Positions 45,891-55,207 are shown, counted from the first letter of the stretch. The stretch: 64,000 nucleotides of DNA from Pseudomonas vanderleydeniana (GCF_014268755.2 NZ_CP077093.1:1-64000), one strand, 5' to 3'. Program-made: numbers and translations. The notes: generated by a model from the sequence alone, not told the origin.

Positions 45891-46892
45891 ATGACACGCA
45901 TTCACTCCTCCGCCTCGCCAACACAGTCCCATAGCCCATCGCGCGCTTGGCGCTCGGTTGCAGCGGTACTGCTCAGCCTGTTGCTGGCCCCGACCGCCGC
46001 CTTCGCCGACGAGCCGGCCAACCATACCGTACCGGCTGCCACCGCCGCCGCGCCAACTGCCCCGGCCGCGACCTCGCCTGCCGTGACGCCGGTCGCCACC
46101 GAACAGGCTCCGGCAGAAAACGCCGCGCCAGCCGACACCTCCGAAGCCGACGCACTGCCAGCCGAAGGCAACAGCCTGGGCATGGCGCACGACCTGTCCC
46201 CCTGGGGCATGTACCAGAATGCCGACATCATCGTGAAAATCGTGATGATCGGCCTGGCCATCGCCTCGATCATCACCTGGACCATCTGGATCGCCAAGGG
46301 CTTCGAACTGCTGGGCGCCAAGCGTCGCCTGCGGGTCGAGATCGCCAACCTGAAGAAAGCCGTCACCCTCAAGGACGCCAGCGCCACCGCCGGCAAGGAA
46401 GGCACCCTGGCCAACCTGCTGGTGCACGACGCCCTCGAGGAAATGCGCCTGTCGGCCAACAGCCGTGAGAAGGAAGGCATCAAGGAACGCGTCAGCTTCC
46501 GCCTGGAGCGCCTGGTAGCCGCCTGCGGCCGCAACATGAGCAGCGGCACCGGCGTACTGGCAACCATCGGTTCCACCGCGCCGTTCGTCGGTCTGTTCGG
46601 TACCGTGTGGGGCATCATGAACAGCTTCATCGGCATCGCCAAGACCCAGACCACCAACCTCGCGGTGGTTGCCCCAGGTATCGCCGAAGCCCTGCTGGCG
46701 ACCGCCATCGGCCTGGTCGCGGCGATTCCGGCCGTGGTGATCTACAACGTCTTCGCCCGCTCCATCGCCGGCTACAAGGCCCAGGTTTCCGACGCATCGG
46801 CCCAGGTCCTGCTGCTGGTCAGCCGTGACCTCGACCACCTGCCAGCCGAGCGCAGCAACGCCCAGCAGCCGCACATGGTCAAGGTAGGTTAA
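45891..46892 (+). CDS. exbB: TonB-system biopolymer transport protein ExbB
   Basis: 333-residue inner-membrane proton-channel subunit. It has a cleavable signal (LLSLLLAPTAAFA) and a long Ala/Pro/Thr-rich periplasmic N-terminus (about residues 40-105), usual in pseudomonads. Three membrane segments follow: IIVKIVMIGLAIASIITWTIWIA, then the MotA/TolQ/ExbB core with GVLATIGSTAPFVGLFGTVWGIMNSFI and EALLATAIGLVAAIPAVVIYNVF. ATG 45891; a 26-codon extension to 45813 lacks support. First gene of exbB-exbD-tonB. Confidence 0.95.
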   Translation: MTRIHSSASPTQSHSPSRAWRSVAAVLLSLLLAPTAAFADEPANHTVPAATAAAPTAPAATSPAVTPVATEQAPAENAAPADTSEADALPAEGNSLGMAHDLSPWGMYQNADIIVKIVMIGLAIASIITWTIWIAKGFELLGAKRRLRVEIANLKKAVTLKDASATAGKEGTLANLLVHDALEEMRLSANSREKEGIKERVSFRLERLVAACGRNMSSGTGVLATIGSTAPFVGLFGTVWGIMNSFIGIAKTQTTNLAVVAPGIAEALLATAIGLVAAIPAVVIYNVFARSIAGYKAQVSDASAQVLLLVSRDLDHLPAERSNAQQPHMVKVG

Positions 46893-46898
46893 TCGGTC

Positions 46899-47327
46899 AT
46901 GGGTCTGCATTTGAAGGAAGGCGCGGACGACGAGCTGTCCGAAAACCACGAAATCAACGTCACGCCGTTCATCGACGTGATGCTGGTGCTGCTGATCATT
47001 TTCATGGTCGCGGCGCCCCTGGCCACCGTGGACATCAAGGTCGACCTGCCCGCCTCGACGGCCAAGCCGTCGCCGCGTCCGGAGAAACCGGTGTTCCTCA
47101 GCGTCAAGGCCGACCAGAAGCTGTTTCTCGGCGAGGAAGAGGTCAAGGCCGAGTCGCTGGGCCAGGCGCTGGATGCCAAGACTCACGGCAAGAAAGACAC
47201 CACCATCTTCTTCCAGGCCGACAAGGGCGTGGACTACGGCGACCTGATGCACGTCATGGACGCGCTGCGCGCCGCCGGTTACCTGAAGGTCGGCCTGGTC
47301 GGACTTGAGACGGCAGCCAAGAAATGA
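46899..47327 (+). CDS. exbD: TonB-system biopolymer transport protein ExbD
   Basis: 142 residues: short cytoplasmic N-terminus, one membrane segment (NVTPFIDVMLVLLIIFMVAAPL) containing the essential proton-carrying Asp (FIDVMLVLL), and a periplasmic domain. Works with ExbB to turn proton motive force into motion of TonB. It begins 6 nt after exbB and overlaps tonB by 4 nt (ATGA). Confidence 0.96.
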   Translation: MGLHLKEGADDELSENHEINVTPFIDVMLVLLIIFMVAAPLATVDIKVDLPASTAKPSPRPEKPVFLSVKADQKLFLGEEEVKAESLGQALDAKTHGKKDTTIFFQADKGVDYGDLMHVMDALRAAGYLKVGLVGLETAAKK

Positions 47328-48073
47328 TCACGACGCGCCACAAACTGACGCGTTACGGCGGTAGCCTGGCGCTGGTACTGGGCGTTCATGCGGTGGCGAT
47401 CCTCGCCGCCCTGAACTGGTCGGTGTCCAAGCCGATCGAACTGCCGCCGCAGGCGATGATGGTCGAGCTGGCCCCGCTGCCGCCCGCGCCACCACCGCCG
47501 CCGCCACCCAGGGTGGTGACCCCGCCGAAACCGCCGGAGCCGGAGGAAGAACTGCCGTTGCCGAAGCTGGCCGAGGCGCCGAAACCGACGATCTCGGTAC
47601 CCAAGCCGGTCAAGCCCAAGCCCAAGCCACAACCGCCCAAGCCGGAAGTGAAGAAGGAACCGGAGAAGGAAAAGCCCAAGGAAGAGAAACCTTCCGAGGA
47701 GCCGCCGAGCCCGCGCCCACCGGAGAAATCCGCAGCACCGGCACCGGGCCCGTCGCCCCAGCAGCTAGCCGCCAAGGCCAGTTGGGAAGGCACCCTGATG
47801 GCACATCTGGGCAAGTACAAGAAGTACCCGGTTTCCGCCCTGCAGCGCGGCAAGGAAGGCCTGAACCGCCTGCGCTTCGTCGTCGACGCCGAAGGCAAGG
47901 TGCTTTCCTATGAGCTGATCGGCCGCTCGGGCAACGCCGACCTGGATCGGGCTACTCTGGAAATGATCCGCCGCGCCCAACCGCTGCCCAAGCCACCCGC
48001 CGACATGCTGACCAACGGCAGCATCGAGATTAATGCGCCGTTCGTCTACTCCATCGACAAGCGCAACCGCTAG
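47324..48073 (+). CDS. tonB: energy transducer TonB
   Basis: 249 residues: N-terminal membrane anchor (SLALVLGVHAVAILAALNW), a proline-rich and then Lys-Pro/Glu-rich spacer (residues about 50-140) that spans the periplasm, and a C-terminal TonB domain (KYKKYPVSALQRGKEGLNRLRFVV ... LDRATLEMIRRAQPLPKPP) that contacts the TonB box of outer-membrane receptors for siderophores, haem and vitamin B12. Start overlaps exbD. A clean terminator follows. Confidence 0.96.
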   Translation: MITTRHKLTRYGGSLALVLGVHAVAILAALNWSVSKPIELPPQAMMVELAPLPPAPPPPPPPRVVTPPKPPEPEEELPLPKLAEAPKPTISVPKPVKPKPKPQPPKPEVKKEPEKEKPKEEKPSEEPPSPRPPEKSAAPAPGPSPQQLAAKASWEGTLMAHLGKYKKYPVSALQRGKEGLNRLRFVVDAEGKVLSYELIGRSGNADLDRATLEMIRRAQPLPKPPADMLTNGSIEINAPFVYSIDKRNR

Positions 48074-48082
48074 CACCTCCCC

Positions 48083-48113
48083 GAATCCCACGCCCTGCGT
48101 GGGATTCCTTTTT
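48083..48113 (+). terminator. intrinsic terminator after tonB
   Basis: 10-bp stem GAATCCCACG / CGTGGGATTC (48083-48092, 48098-48107), 5-nt loop, then CTTTTT. Starts 10 nt past the tonB stop. Confidence 0.92.
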
Positions 48114-48176
48114 CTGCGGGGTGCTGTTGATACGGCGCATCGCCATTAACGACAATCTTCACCAATCCTTCACCTG

Positions 48177-48191
48177 ATAACGTGCGTCTAT
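48177..48191. promoter_or_regulatory. possible OxyR half-site
   Basis: ATAA-N7-CTAT fits one ATAG-N7-CTAT half of an OxyR site, 47 nt before the oxyR ATG; the second half is not recognisable. OxyR often represses its own gene, but the match alone is weak. Confidence 0.3.
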
Positions 48192-48237
48192 CGATTGCAG
48201 CCGTTATGCTTGGTCGGCAACCTCATGGACGCTTGCT

Positions 48238-49158
48238 ATGACCCTGACAGAACTACGCTACATCGTTACCCTCGCCCAAGAGCAACATTTCGGCCACGCG
48301 GCCGAACGCTGCCATGTCAGCCAGCCGACCCTGTCAGTGGGCGTGAAAAAACTGGAAGACGAACTGGGCGTACTGATCTTCGAACGCAGCAAGAGCGCCG
48401 TGCGCCTGACTCCGGTGGGCGAAAGCATCGTCGCCCAGGCGCAGAAGGTACTGGAACAGGCCCAGGGCATCCGTGAACTGGCCCAGGCCGGGAAAAACCA
48501 GCTGACCGCCCCGCTGAAGGTCGGTGCGATCTACACCGTCGGCCCGTACCTGTTCCCGCACCTGATCCCGCAACTGCATCGGGTCGCCCCGCAGATGCCG
48601 TTGTACATCGAGGAAAACTTCACCCATGTACTGCGCGACAAGCTGCGCAACGGCGAACTGGACGCGGTGATCATCGCCCTGCCGTTCAACGAGGCCGACG
48701 TGCTGACCCTGCCGCTGTACGACGAACCGTTCTACGTGCTGATGCCGGCCTCGCACCCCTGGACCCGCAAGGAGACCATCGACAGCGCCTTGCTCAACGA
48801 CAAGAGCCTGCTGCTGCTCGGCGAAGGCCACTGCTTCCGCGACCAGGTCCTGGAAGCCTGCCCGACCCTGGCCAAGGGCACCGAGGCGGCCAAGCACACC
48901 ACGGTCGAGTCCAGCTCGCTGGAAACCATCCGTCACATGGTCGCCTCCGGTCTCGGCGTCTCGGTACTGCCGCTGTCGGCGGTGGACAGCCACCACTACG
49001 CGCCCGGCGTCATCGAGGTGCGTCCGCTGACCCCACCGACCCCGTTCCGTACCGTGGCCATCGCCTGGCGCGCCAGCTTCCCGCGGCCCAAGGCGATCGA
49101 GATCCTCGCCGATTCGATCCGCCTGTGCTCGGTGGCCAAGCCGCCCGTTGCGAGCTGA
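48238..49158 (+). CDS. oxyR: hydrogen peroxide-inducible regulator OxyR
   Basis: 306-residue LysR-type regulator: N-terminal HTH (TELRYIVTLAQEQHFGHAAERCHVSQPTLSVGVKKLE) and effector domain with the two redox cysteines exactly at C199 (GHCFRDQ) and C208 (EACPTL), which form the regulatory disulfide on peroxide stress. Those residues and positions separate it from other LysR proteins. Five nt before recG, the conserved oxyR-recG pair of pseudomonads. Confidence 0.97.
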   Translation: MTLTELRYIVTLAQEQHFGHAAERCHVSQPTLSVGVKKLEDELGVLIFERSKSAVRLTPVGESIVAQAQKVLEQAQGIRELAQAGKNQLTAPLKVGAIYTVGPYLFPHLIPQLHRVAPQMPLYIEENFTHVLRDKLRNGELDAVIIALPFNEADVLTLPLYDEPFYVLMPASHPWTRKETIDSALLNDKSLLLLGEGHCFRDQVLEACPTLAKGTEAAKHTTVESSSLETIRHMVASGLGVSVLPLSAVDSHHYAPGVIEVRPLTPPTPFRTVAIAWRASFPRPKAIEILADSIRLCSVAKPPVAS

Positions 49159-49163
49159 ATGCC

Positions 49164-51239
49164 GTGACCGAGCTGTCGCAGGTGTCCGTCACGGCACTCA
49201 AGGGTGTCGGCGAAGCCATGGCCGAGAAACTGGCCAGGGTCGGCCTGGAGACCATCCAGGACGTGCTATTCCACCTGCCCCTGCGCTACCAGGACCGTAC
49301 CCGCGTCGTTCCCATCGGCGCCCTGCGCCCTGGCCAGGACGCGGTGATCGAAGGTGTGGTCAGCGGTGCCGACGTGGTCATGGGCAAGCGCCGCAGCCTC
49401 CTGGTGCGCCTCAACGACGGCACTGGCAGCCTGAGCCTGCGCTTCTACCACTTCAGCAATGCGCAGAAGGAAGGCCTCAAGCGCGGCACCCATGTGCGCT
49501 GCTACGGCGAGGCCCGCCCCGGCGCCTCGGGGCTGGAAATCTATCACCCGGAATACCGTGCACTGACCGGCGATGAACCGCCGCCGGTGGACCAGACCCT
49601 GACGCCGATCTATCCGCTGACCGAAGGCCTGACCCAACAGCGCCTGCGCCTGCTGAGCCAGCAGAGCCTGGCAATGCTCGGCCCGCGCAGCCTGCCGGAC
49701 TGGCTGCCGCGCGAACTGGCCAGCGACTATCAACTGGCACCGCTGGACGATGCAATCCGCTACCTGCACCAGCCGCCGGCCGATGCCGACGTCGAGGAGT
49801 TGGCCCTCGGTCATCACTGGGCCCAGCATCGCCTGGCCTTTGAAGAGCTGCTCACCCACCAGCTGTCCCAGCAGCGCCTGCGCGAAAGCCTGAGGGCCCT
49901 GCGCGCCCCGGCGCTGCCGAAAGCGCGCAAGTTGCCCGCACAGTTTCTCGCCAACCTTGGCTTCCCGCCGACCGGCGCCCAGCAACGGGTCGGCAACGAG
50001 GTCGCCTACGACCTCAGCCAGCCCGAGCCGATGCTGCGGCTGATCCAGGGCGACGTTGGCGCGGGCAAGACCGTGGTCGCCGCCCTCGCCGCCCTGCAGG
50101 CGCTGGAAGCCGGCTACCAGGTCGCGCTGATGGCACCGACCGAGATCCTCGCCGAACAGCACTATCTCAATTTCCAGCGCTGGCTGGCACCGCTGGGCAT
50201 CGAAACCGCCTGGCTGGCCGGCAAGCTCAAGGGCAAGGCACGGGCCAGCGCCCTGGAGCAGATCGCCAGCGGCACGCCGATGGTGGTCGGCACCCACGCA
50301 CTGTTCCAGGACGAAGTGCAGTTCAAGAACCTGGCCTTGGTGATCATCGACGAACAGCACCGCTTCGGCGTCCAGCAACGCCTGGCCCTGCGCCAGAAAG
50401 GCGTGGGCGGACAGATGTGCCCGCACCAGTTGATCATGACCGCCACGCCGATCCCGCGGACCCTGGCGATGAGCGCCTACGCCGACCTCGATACTTCGAT
50501 CCTCGATGAGCTGCCACCCGGCCGGACCCCGGTGAACACCGTGCTGGTCGCCGACAGCCGGCGCTTCGAGGTGGTCGAACGGGTCCGCGCCGCCTGCGCC
50601 GAGGGGCGCCAGGCCTACTGGGTGTGCACACTGATCGAAGAGTCCGAGGAGCTGACCTGCCAGGCTGCCGAAACCACTTTCGAAGAACTGACCGCCGCTC
50701 TCGGCGAGCTGCGGGTCGGGCTGATCCATGGGCGCATGAAAGCCGCAGAGAAAGCCGCGGTCATGGCCGAGTTCAAGCTCGGCAACCTGCAACTGCTGGT
50801 CGCCACCACCGTGATCGAGGTCGGCGTCGACGTGCCCAACGCCAGCCTGATGATCATCGAGAACCCCGAGCGCCTGGGCCTGGCGCAACTGCACCAGTTG
50901 CGCGGCCGGGTCGGTCGGGGCAGCGCCGTCAGCCACTGCGTGATGCTCTACCATCCGCCGCTGTCGCAGATCGGCCGCCAGCGCCTGGGCATCATGCGCG
51001 AGACCAACGACGGCTTCATCATCGCCGAAAAGGACCTGGAACTGCGCGGCCCCGGGGAAATGCTCGGTACCCGCCAGACGGGCCTGCTGCAGTTCAAGGT
51101 GGCCGACCTGATGCGCGACGCCGACCTGCTCCCCGCCGTACGTGATGCGGCCCAGGCCCTGCTGGCTCGCTGGCCGCAGCACGTCAGCCCATTGCTGGAG
51201 CGCTGGCTGCGCCACGGCCAACAATACGGCCAAGTGTGA
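49164..51239 (+). CDS. recG: ATP-dependent DNA helicase RecG
   Basis: 691-residue branch-migrating helicase that reverses stalled forks and processes recombination junctions. It has an N-terminal wedge/OB domain (VSVTALKGVGEAMAEKLARVG ... SLLVRLNDGTGSLSLRFYHFSNAQ), Walker A GDVGAGKTVVAALAAL, DEQH box (IIDEQHRFGVQQR), TATPIPRTLAM and motif VI QLRGRVGRG. GTG 49164 yields the standard N-terminus MTELSQVSV, 5 nt past the oxyR stop; the long frame start at 49125 lies inside oxyR. Confidence 0.96.
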   Translation: MTELSQVSVTALKGVGEAMAEKLARVGLETIQDVLFHLPLRYQDRTRVVPIGALRPGQDAVIEGVVSGADVVMGKRRSLLVRLNDGTGSLSLRFYHFSNAQKEGLKRGTHVRCYGEARPGASGLEIYHPEYRALTGDEPPPVDQTLTPIYPLTEGLTQQRLRLLSQQSLAMLGPRSLPDWLPRELASDYQLAPLDDAIRYLHQPPADADVEELALGHHWAQHRLAFEELLTHQLSQQRLRESLRALRAPALPKARKLPAQFLANLGFPPTGAQQRVGNEVAYDLSQPEPMLRLIQGDVGAGKTVVAALAALQALEAGYQVALMAPTEILAEQHYLNFQRWLAPLGIETAWLAGKLKGKARASALEQIASGTPMVVGTHALFQDEVQFKNLALVIIDEQHRFGVQQRLALRQKGVGGQMCPHQLIMTATPIPRTLAMSAYADLDTSILDELPPGRTPVNTVLVADSRRFEVVERVRAACAEGRQAYWVCTLIEESEELTCQAAETTFEELTAALGELRVGLIHGRMKAAEKAAVMAEFKLGNLQLLVATTVIEVGVDVPNASLMIIENPERLGLAQLHQLRGRVGRGSAVSHCVMLYHPPLSQIGRQRLGIMRETNDGFIIAEKDLELRGPGEMLGTRQTGLLQFKVADLMRDADLLPAVRDAAQALLARWPQHVSPLLERWLRHGQQYGQV

Positions 51240-51317
51240 TAGACCTCACATTTTGTGGACCAACCAGTCGGACAAGCTGGTTATACTGCGGAGATTGTAG
51301 GAAGCCGGATACAGACC

Positions 51318-52718
51318 ATGACTGAAGTTGCCCTCATCGATGCAACCCCGCACACCCCGTCTGTGGTTCGAATGCTGCTCGACAAGCTCGCCATCAACTA
51401 TCGCGAAGTCACGGACTCGCCGAGCCTGCCGGCTGCGCGCAAGGTTCAGGCCGTGCTGCTCGATGACGCAGTCGGTGCGCTCATGGTCCTGTTTGCCCAG
51501 AACCAGCTGCTCGACCTCAACCGCCTGGCCGAACTCACCGGTCGACGCCTGACGGCCGTCTCGACCGAACGCCTGGAGCGCATGCTCGGCAAACACAGCC
51601 TGCACCTGCTGCCAGGCCTGCCGGCACTGACCAGCTCTCCCTGCCTCTACGAAGAACAGCTGCTGCGCGAACCGAGCCTGCTGATCAACTCCGGTGAAAC
51701 CGGCCTGCTGCTGGAAATCGCCACCGAAGACTTCAAGAGCATGCTGACCAAGGCCAGCGCCGCCAGCTTCGGCGAGGCCGTGGGCAACATCCGGCCCAAC
51801 CTCGACCGGCCGGACGACGACCGCAAGGAAATCACCCAGGCCGTCCAGGTATTTACCGCCCGACGCATCCAGCAGCGCCTGGAAGCGACCATCGAGATTC
51901 CACCGCTGGCGGAAACCGCGCAAAAGATCATCAAGCTGCGCGTCGATCCCGATGCAACCATCGACGACATCACTGGCGTGGTCGAGACCGACCCGGCCCT
52001 GGCCGCGCAAGTGGTGAGCTGGGCGGCGTCGCCGTACTACGCCTCGCCGGGCAAGATCCGTTCGGTGGAAGACGCGATCGTGCGGGTGCTGGGTTTCGAC
52101 CTGGTGATCAACCTGGCGCTCGGCCTGGCCCTGGGCAAGACCCTGAGCCTGCCCAAGGACCAGCCGCAGCACAGCACGCCGTACTGGCAGCAGTCGATCT
52201 ACACCGCTGCGGTGATCGAAGGCCTGACCCGTGCCATGCCACGCGCGCAGCGCCCGGAAGCCGGGCTGACCTACCTGGCCGGCCTGTTGCACAACTTCGG
52301 CTACCTGCTGCTGGCCCACGTGTTCCCACCGCATTTCTCGCTGATCTGCCGCCACCTGGAGGTCAACCCGCACCTGTGCCACAGCTATGTCGAGCAGCAC
52401 CTGCTCGGCATCAGTCGCGAACAGATCGGTGCCTGGCTGATGCGTTACTGGGACATGCCGGACGAACTGGCCACCGCGCTGCGCTTCCAGCACGATCCGC
52501 ACTACGACGGCGCCTACGCCGAGTACCCGAACCTGGTCTGCCTGGCGGTACGCCTGCTGCGCAGCCGCAACATCGGTTCCGGGCCGGACGAGGAAATCCC
52601 CGACGCCCTGCTCGACCGCCTGGGCCTGAGCCGCGACAAGGCCGAGGACGTGGTGAACAAGGTACTCGAGGCCGAAGTGCTGCTGCGTGAACTGGCTTCG
52701 CAGTTCAGCCAGCACTGA
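51318..52718 (+). CDS. YbaK-like plus HDOD domain protein
   Basis: 466 residues combining an N-terminal YbaK/ProX-like aminoacyl-tRNA deacylase domain (about 15-150: ARKVQAVLLDDAVGALMVLFAQNQLLDLNRLAELTGRRL) and a C-terminal HDOD domain (about 205-400: IEIPPLAETAQKIIKLRVDPDATIDDITGVVETDPALAAQVVSWA). HDOD domains resemble degraded HD phosphohydrolases and appear in signalling proteins. Role unknown; the same fusion is common next to recG in Pseudomonas. ATG 51318 chosen; a frame from 51255 is less likely. Its final codons are copied in each unit of the tandem array just downstream. Confidence 0.87.
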   Translation: MTEVALIDATPHTPSVVRMLLDKLAINYREVTDSPSLPAARKVQAVLLDDAVGALMVLFAQNQLLDLNRLAELTGRRLTAVSTERLERMLGKHSLHLLPGLPALTSSPCLYEEQLLREPSLLINSGETGLLLEIATEDFKSMLTKASAASFGEAVGNIRPNLDRPDDDRKEITQAVQVFTARRIQQRLEATIEIPPLAETAQKIIKLRVDPDATIDDITGVVETDPALAAQVVSWAASPYYASPGKIRSVEDAIVRVLGFDLVINLALGLALGKTLSLPKDQPQHSTPYWQQSIYTAAVIEGLTRAMPRAQRPEAGLTYLAGLLHNFGYLLLAHVFPPHFSLICRHLEVNPHLCHSYVEQHLLGISREQIGAWLMRYWDMPDELATALRFQHDPHYDGAYAEYPNLVCLAVRLLRSRNIGSGPDEEIPDALLDRLGLSRDKAEDVVNKVLEAEVLLRELASQFSQH

Positions 52719-52745
52719 GCCCCCGACAACTTTAGGACCCGAACC

Positions 52746-53638
52746 GATCGTTCCCACGCTCCGCGTGGGAATGCCTCTCTGGATGCTCGGCGTCCGCTCT
52801 TGTGACGCAGAGCGTCACGGGCTGCATTCCCACGCAGTGCGTGGGAACGATCATCGGTTCAGCCAGTACTGAGCTCCCCCAACGACTGCAGGACCCGGAC
52901 ACCGATCGTTCCCACGCTCCGCGTGGGAACGCCTCTCTGGATGCTCGGCGTCTGCTCTTGTGACGCAGAGCGTCACGGGCTGCATTCCCACGCAGAGCGG
53001 GGGAACGATCATCAGTTCAGCCAGTACTGAGCCCCCGACGACTGCAGGACCCGGACACCGATCGTTCCCACGCTCCGCGTGGGAACGCCTCTCTGGACGC
53101 TCGGCGTCTGCTCTTGTGACGCAGAACGTCACGGGCTGCATTCCCACGCAGAGCGGGGGAACGATCATCGGTTCAGCCAGTACTGAGCTCCCCAACGACT
53201 GCAGGACCCGGACACCGATCGTTCCCACGCTCCGCGTGGGAACGCCTCTCTGGATGCTCGGCGTCTGCTCTTGTGACGCAGAGCGTCACGGGCTGCATTC
53301 CCACGCAGAGCGTGGGAACGATCATTAGTTCAGCCAGCACTGAGCCCCCGACGACTGTAGGACCCTGACACCGATCGTTCCCACGCTCCGCGTGGGAATG
53401 CCTCTCTGGATGCTCGGCGTCCGCTCTTGTGACGCAGAGCGTCACGGGCTGCATTCCCACGCAGAGCGTGGGAACGATCATTAGTTCAGCCAGTACTGAG
53501 CCCACCGACGACTGTAGGACACGGACACCGATCGTTCCCACGCTCCGCGCGGGAATGCCTCTCCGGACGCTCGGCGTCCGCTCTTGTGACGCAGAGCGTC
53601 ACGGGCTGCATTCCCACGCGGAGCGTGGGAACGATCAA
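52746..53638. repeat. six-copy tandem array of ~157-bp palindromic unit
   Basis: Units start at GATCGTTCCCACGCTCCGCG: 52746, 52904, 53060, 53217, 53373 and 53530 (periods 158, 156, 157, 156, 157). Each has three hairpins: TTCCCACGC/GCGTGGGAA, GGACGC/GCGTCC (or a variant), and GTGACGC-AGA-GCGTCAC, closed by an outer pair with GAGCGTGGGAACGATC. The ~50-nt spacers copy the 3' end of the upstream gene (GTTCAGCCAGTACTGA, including the stop codon) plus its trailer. So the amplified unit is gene tail plus a Pseudomonas-type dispersed intergenic palindrome. No protein-coding potential. Confidence 0.93.
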
Positions 53639-53651
53639 GGGAGGTGACGCT

Positions 53652-54029
53652 TCAGGCCTTCTTTTTCTTCGGCTTGAGGTACTTGGTCAGCCCCTGGAAC
53701 CAGATCACCAGCGCCGGATTACCCTTGATCTGAATCGACTTGTCCTGAATCCCCGTCATGAACGCCAGCTGCTTGTTCTTCGCCTGCAGCGTGGCGAAGC
53801 CGTACGCGGCATCCTTGAAGCCGATGGCGAACGCCGGCTCCGGATGGGTTCCGGACTGGCTGGTGATACGTTGATCCTTGACGGTGAAGTGACGGGCGAT
53901 CTTGCCGTCCAGGGTCTGCAGCTGGAACACCAGCGCCTTGTCGGCCAGTTGCTGCTGGAATGCGGGGTTGTTGCGGCTGGCCCGGGCCATCAGCAAGCCC
54001 ATCGCCCAGAGAAGAAAACGGAATTTCAT
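53652..54029 (-). CDS. SCP2 sterol-transfer-like domain protein
   Basis: 125 residues. An N-terminal hydrophobic stretch (FRFLLWAMGLLMA) is probably a signal anchor. The SCP2-like domain follows (KALVFQLQTLDGKIARHFTVKDQRITSQSGTHPEPAFAIGFKDAAYGFATL ... AFMTGIQDKSIQIKGNPALVIWFQGL), ending in a Lys-rich tail KPKKKKA. SCP2 folds bind lipids; the bacterial role is unknown. ATG 54029 has GAGG 8 nt upstream; the frame to 54095 is not supported. Lies between the tandem array and the T6SS genes on the same strand as the latter. Confidence 0.82.
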   Translation of the reverse strand: MKFRFLLWAMGLLMARASRNNPAFQQQLADKALVFQLQTLDGKIARHFTVKDQRITSQSGTHPEPAFAIGFKDAAYGFATLQAKNKQLAFMTGIQDKSIQIKGNPALVIWFQGLTKYLKPKKKKA

Positions 54030-54168
54030 GCACAACGCCTCGGCAGAAAAATGAAAGTGCCGGCGCAGTGTAGCGGTTTGTTCGAAGAACGCCACCGATC
54101 TCCTTCTTTACAAGAAGATCGGCTGGCGTTTGCCACTTATATCAGCACGTTCGTGACCAAGCGGTCAC

Positions 54169-55128
54169 TCAGACGTTCGGGCAAGGCACCGGTGCCCAGT
54201 CGCCCAGGTCCGGGTTCTTGCACATGCTGTTGACCTGCGATTGGCCTGCGGTGGCGACGTCCTGGCTCGCCGCTTTCTTGGCATTGGCGTCCTGCAGGGT
54301 CTTCTCGGTGGCGACTGCCTCGCTCGGCACGGTCGGCAGTTGCTTCTTGGCGACCTTGGCTGGCGGCTTCTTGCCCTTGGTCTTGCCGGTGGTCGGCGCG
54401 ATCACCGGTGCGGTGTCGGCGGTCGCCACGGTGACCACGTCGGTACGTTGCACGCCGACCTGACGCAAATCCTGCTCGTAGGCCTGGGTGTAGTTGTTCA
54501 GGTCTTCGGCGTTGCGGCCGTTGACCGCGACGATCAGGTCATTCGACTCCTTCAGGCCAGCAACGATTTCCGCCAGGCGCTTGCGGCCTTCGGCGTCGCC
54601 GATGGTCTTGGCCTTGCGGGCCGACACCAGGTTGGCGAACTCACGCTGGTAGCAGCTCTGCGAGGCGCGGGCGTAGGCGGTGTTGCGGTCCATCTCGGCG
54701 GCGCTCTTGCTGATGTCGCCGGCATAGGAGCTGATGCGCTGCTTGTCGTCGGCGATCTGCTTCTGCTTCTCGGTGTAGTAGCCCGCCGCACCGCCGGCCA
54801 GCGCACCACCGGCAGCGCCGATGGCGGCGTTGCGGCCACGCTTGCTCGAGTCATCGCCGGTCAACGCGCCGAGCGCGGCACCGCCCAGGGCACCGATCAC
54901 CGCACCGGTGGCGATGGAACGGGTCATGTCCGAATCGGTGGCACGCAGGTGTTGCACCGGCTCGTAGCAGGTCGGGTAGTACTCGACCTTGGTGCTGGCA
55001 CCGACCTTGGACGTCGGCGAAGTGGCGCAACCGCCCATCAGCACGGTGCTGAATCCGGCGGCAACCCACAGCGCGGCACGGCACCGCGAGGTTGTAACAA
55101 GGGGTTTGCTGGAGAAAATCATGTTCAT
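54169..55128 (-). CDS. tagQ: T6SS-associated outer-membrane lipoprotein TagQ
   Basis: 319-residue lipoprotein (signal with FSTVLMGGC, lipid Cys34) containing a glycine-zipper block (TGAVIGALGGAALGALTG ... GRNAAIGAAGGALAGGAAGYY) typical of TagQ-like and 17-kDa-antigen-type proteins, then a helical stretch and a Lys/Pro-rich tail. In P. aeruginosa TagQ is an outer-membrane lipoprotein that holds TagR at that membrane, part of the threonine phosphorylation pathway. ATG 55128 has AAAGGAAAC upstream. Last gene of the tssM-tagQ row, 79 nt after tagR. Confidence 0.85.
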   Translation of the reverse strand: MNMIFSSKPLVTTSRCRAALWVAAGFSTVLMGGCATSPTSKVGASTKVEYYPTCYEPVQHLRATDSDMTRSIATGAVIGALGGAALGALTGDDSSKRGRNAAIGAAGGALAGGAAGYYTEKQKQIADDKQRISSYAGDISKSAAEMDRNTAYARASQSCYQREFANLVSARKAKTIGDAEGRKRLAEIVAGLKESNDLIVAVNGRNAEDLNNYTQAYEQDLRQVGVQRTDVVTVATADTAPVIAPTTGKTKGKKPPAKVAKKQLPTVPSEAVATEKTLQDANAKKAASQDVATAGQSQVNSMCKNPDLGDWAPVPCPNV

Positions 55129-55207
55129 GTTTCCTTTCTTGGTTTGACTTGGCCGACGCGGCACCTTACCGCCCGGATCCCCTCTACACTCGCCGGATTC
55201 CGAACGC

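Noticed and set aside
49266..51233. 655-codon minus-strand frame antisense to recG
   Set aside because: Shadow frame; recG motifs are all on the plus strand.
52746..53638. CRISPR array
   Set aside because: Units are ~157 bp with near-identical spacers that copy a gene tail; there is no short repeat with unique spacers and no cas gene.
52746..53638. Small reading frames on both strands within the tandem array
   Set aside because: They are repeats of the same palindromic DNA (motifs such as HAERGND recur); no ribosome sites or independent conservation.
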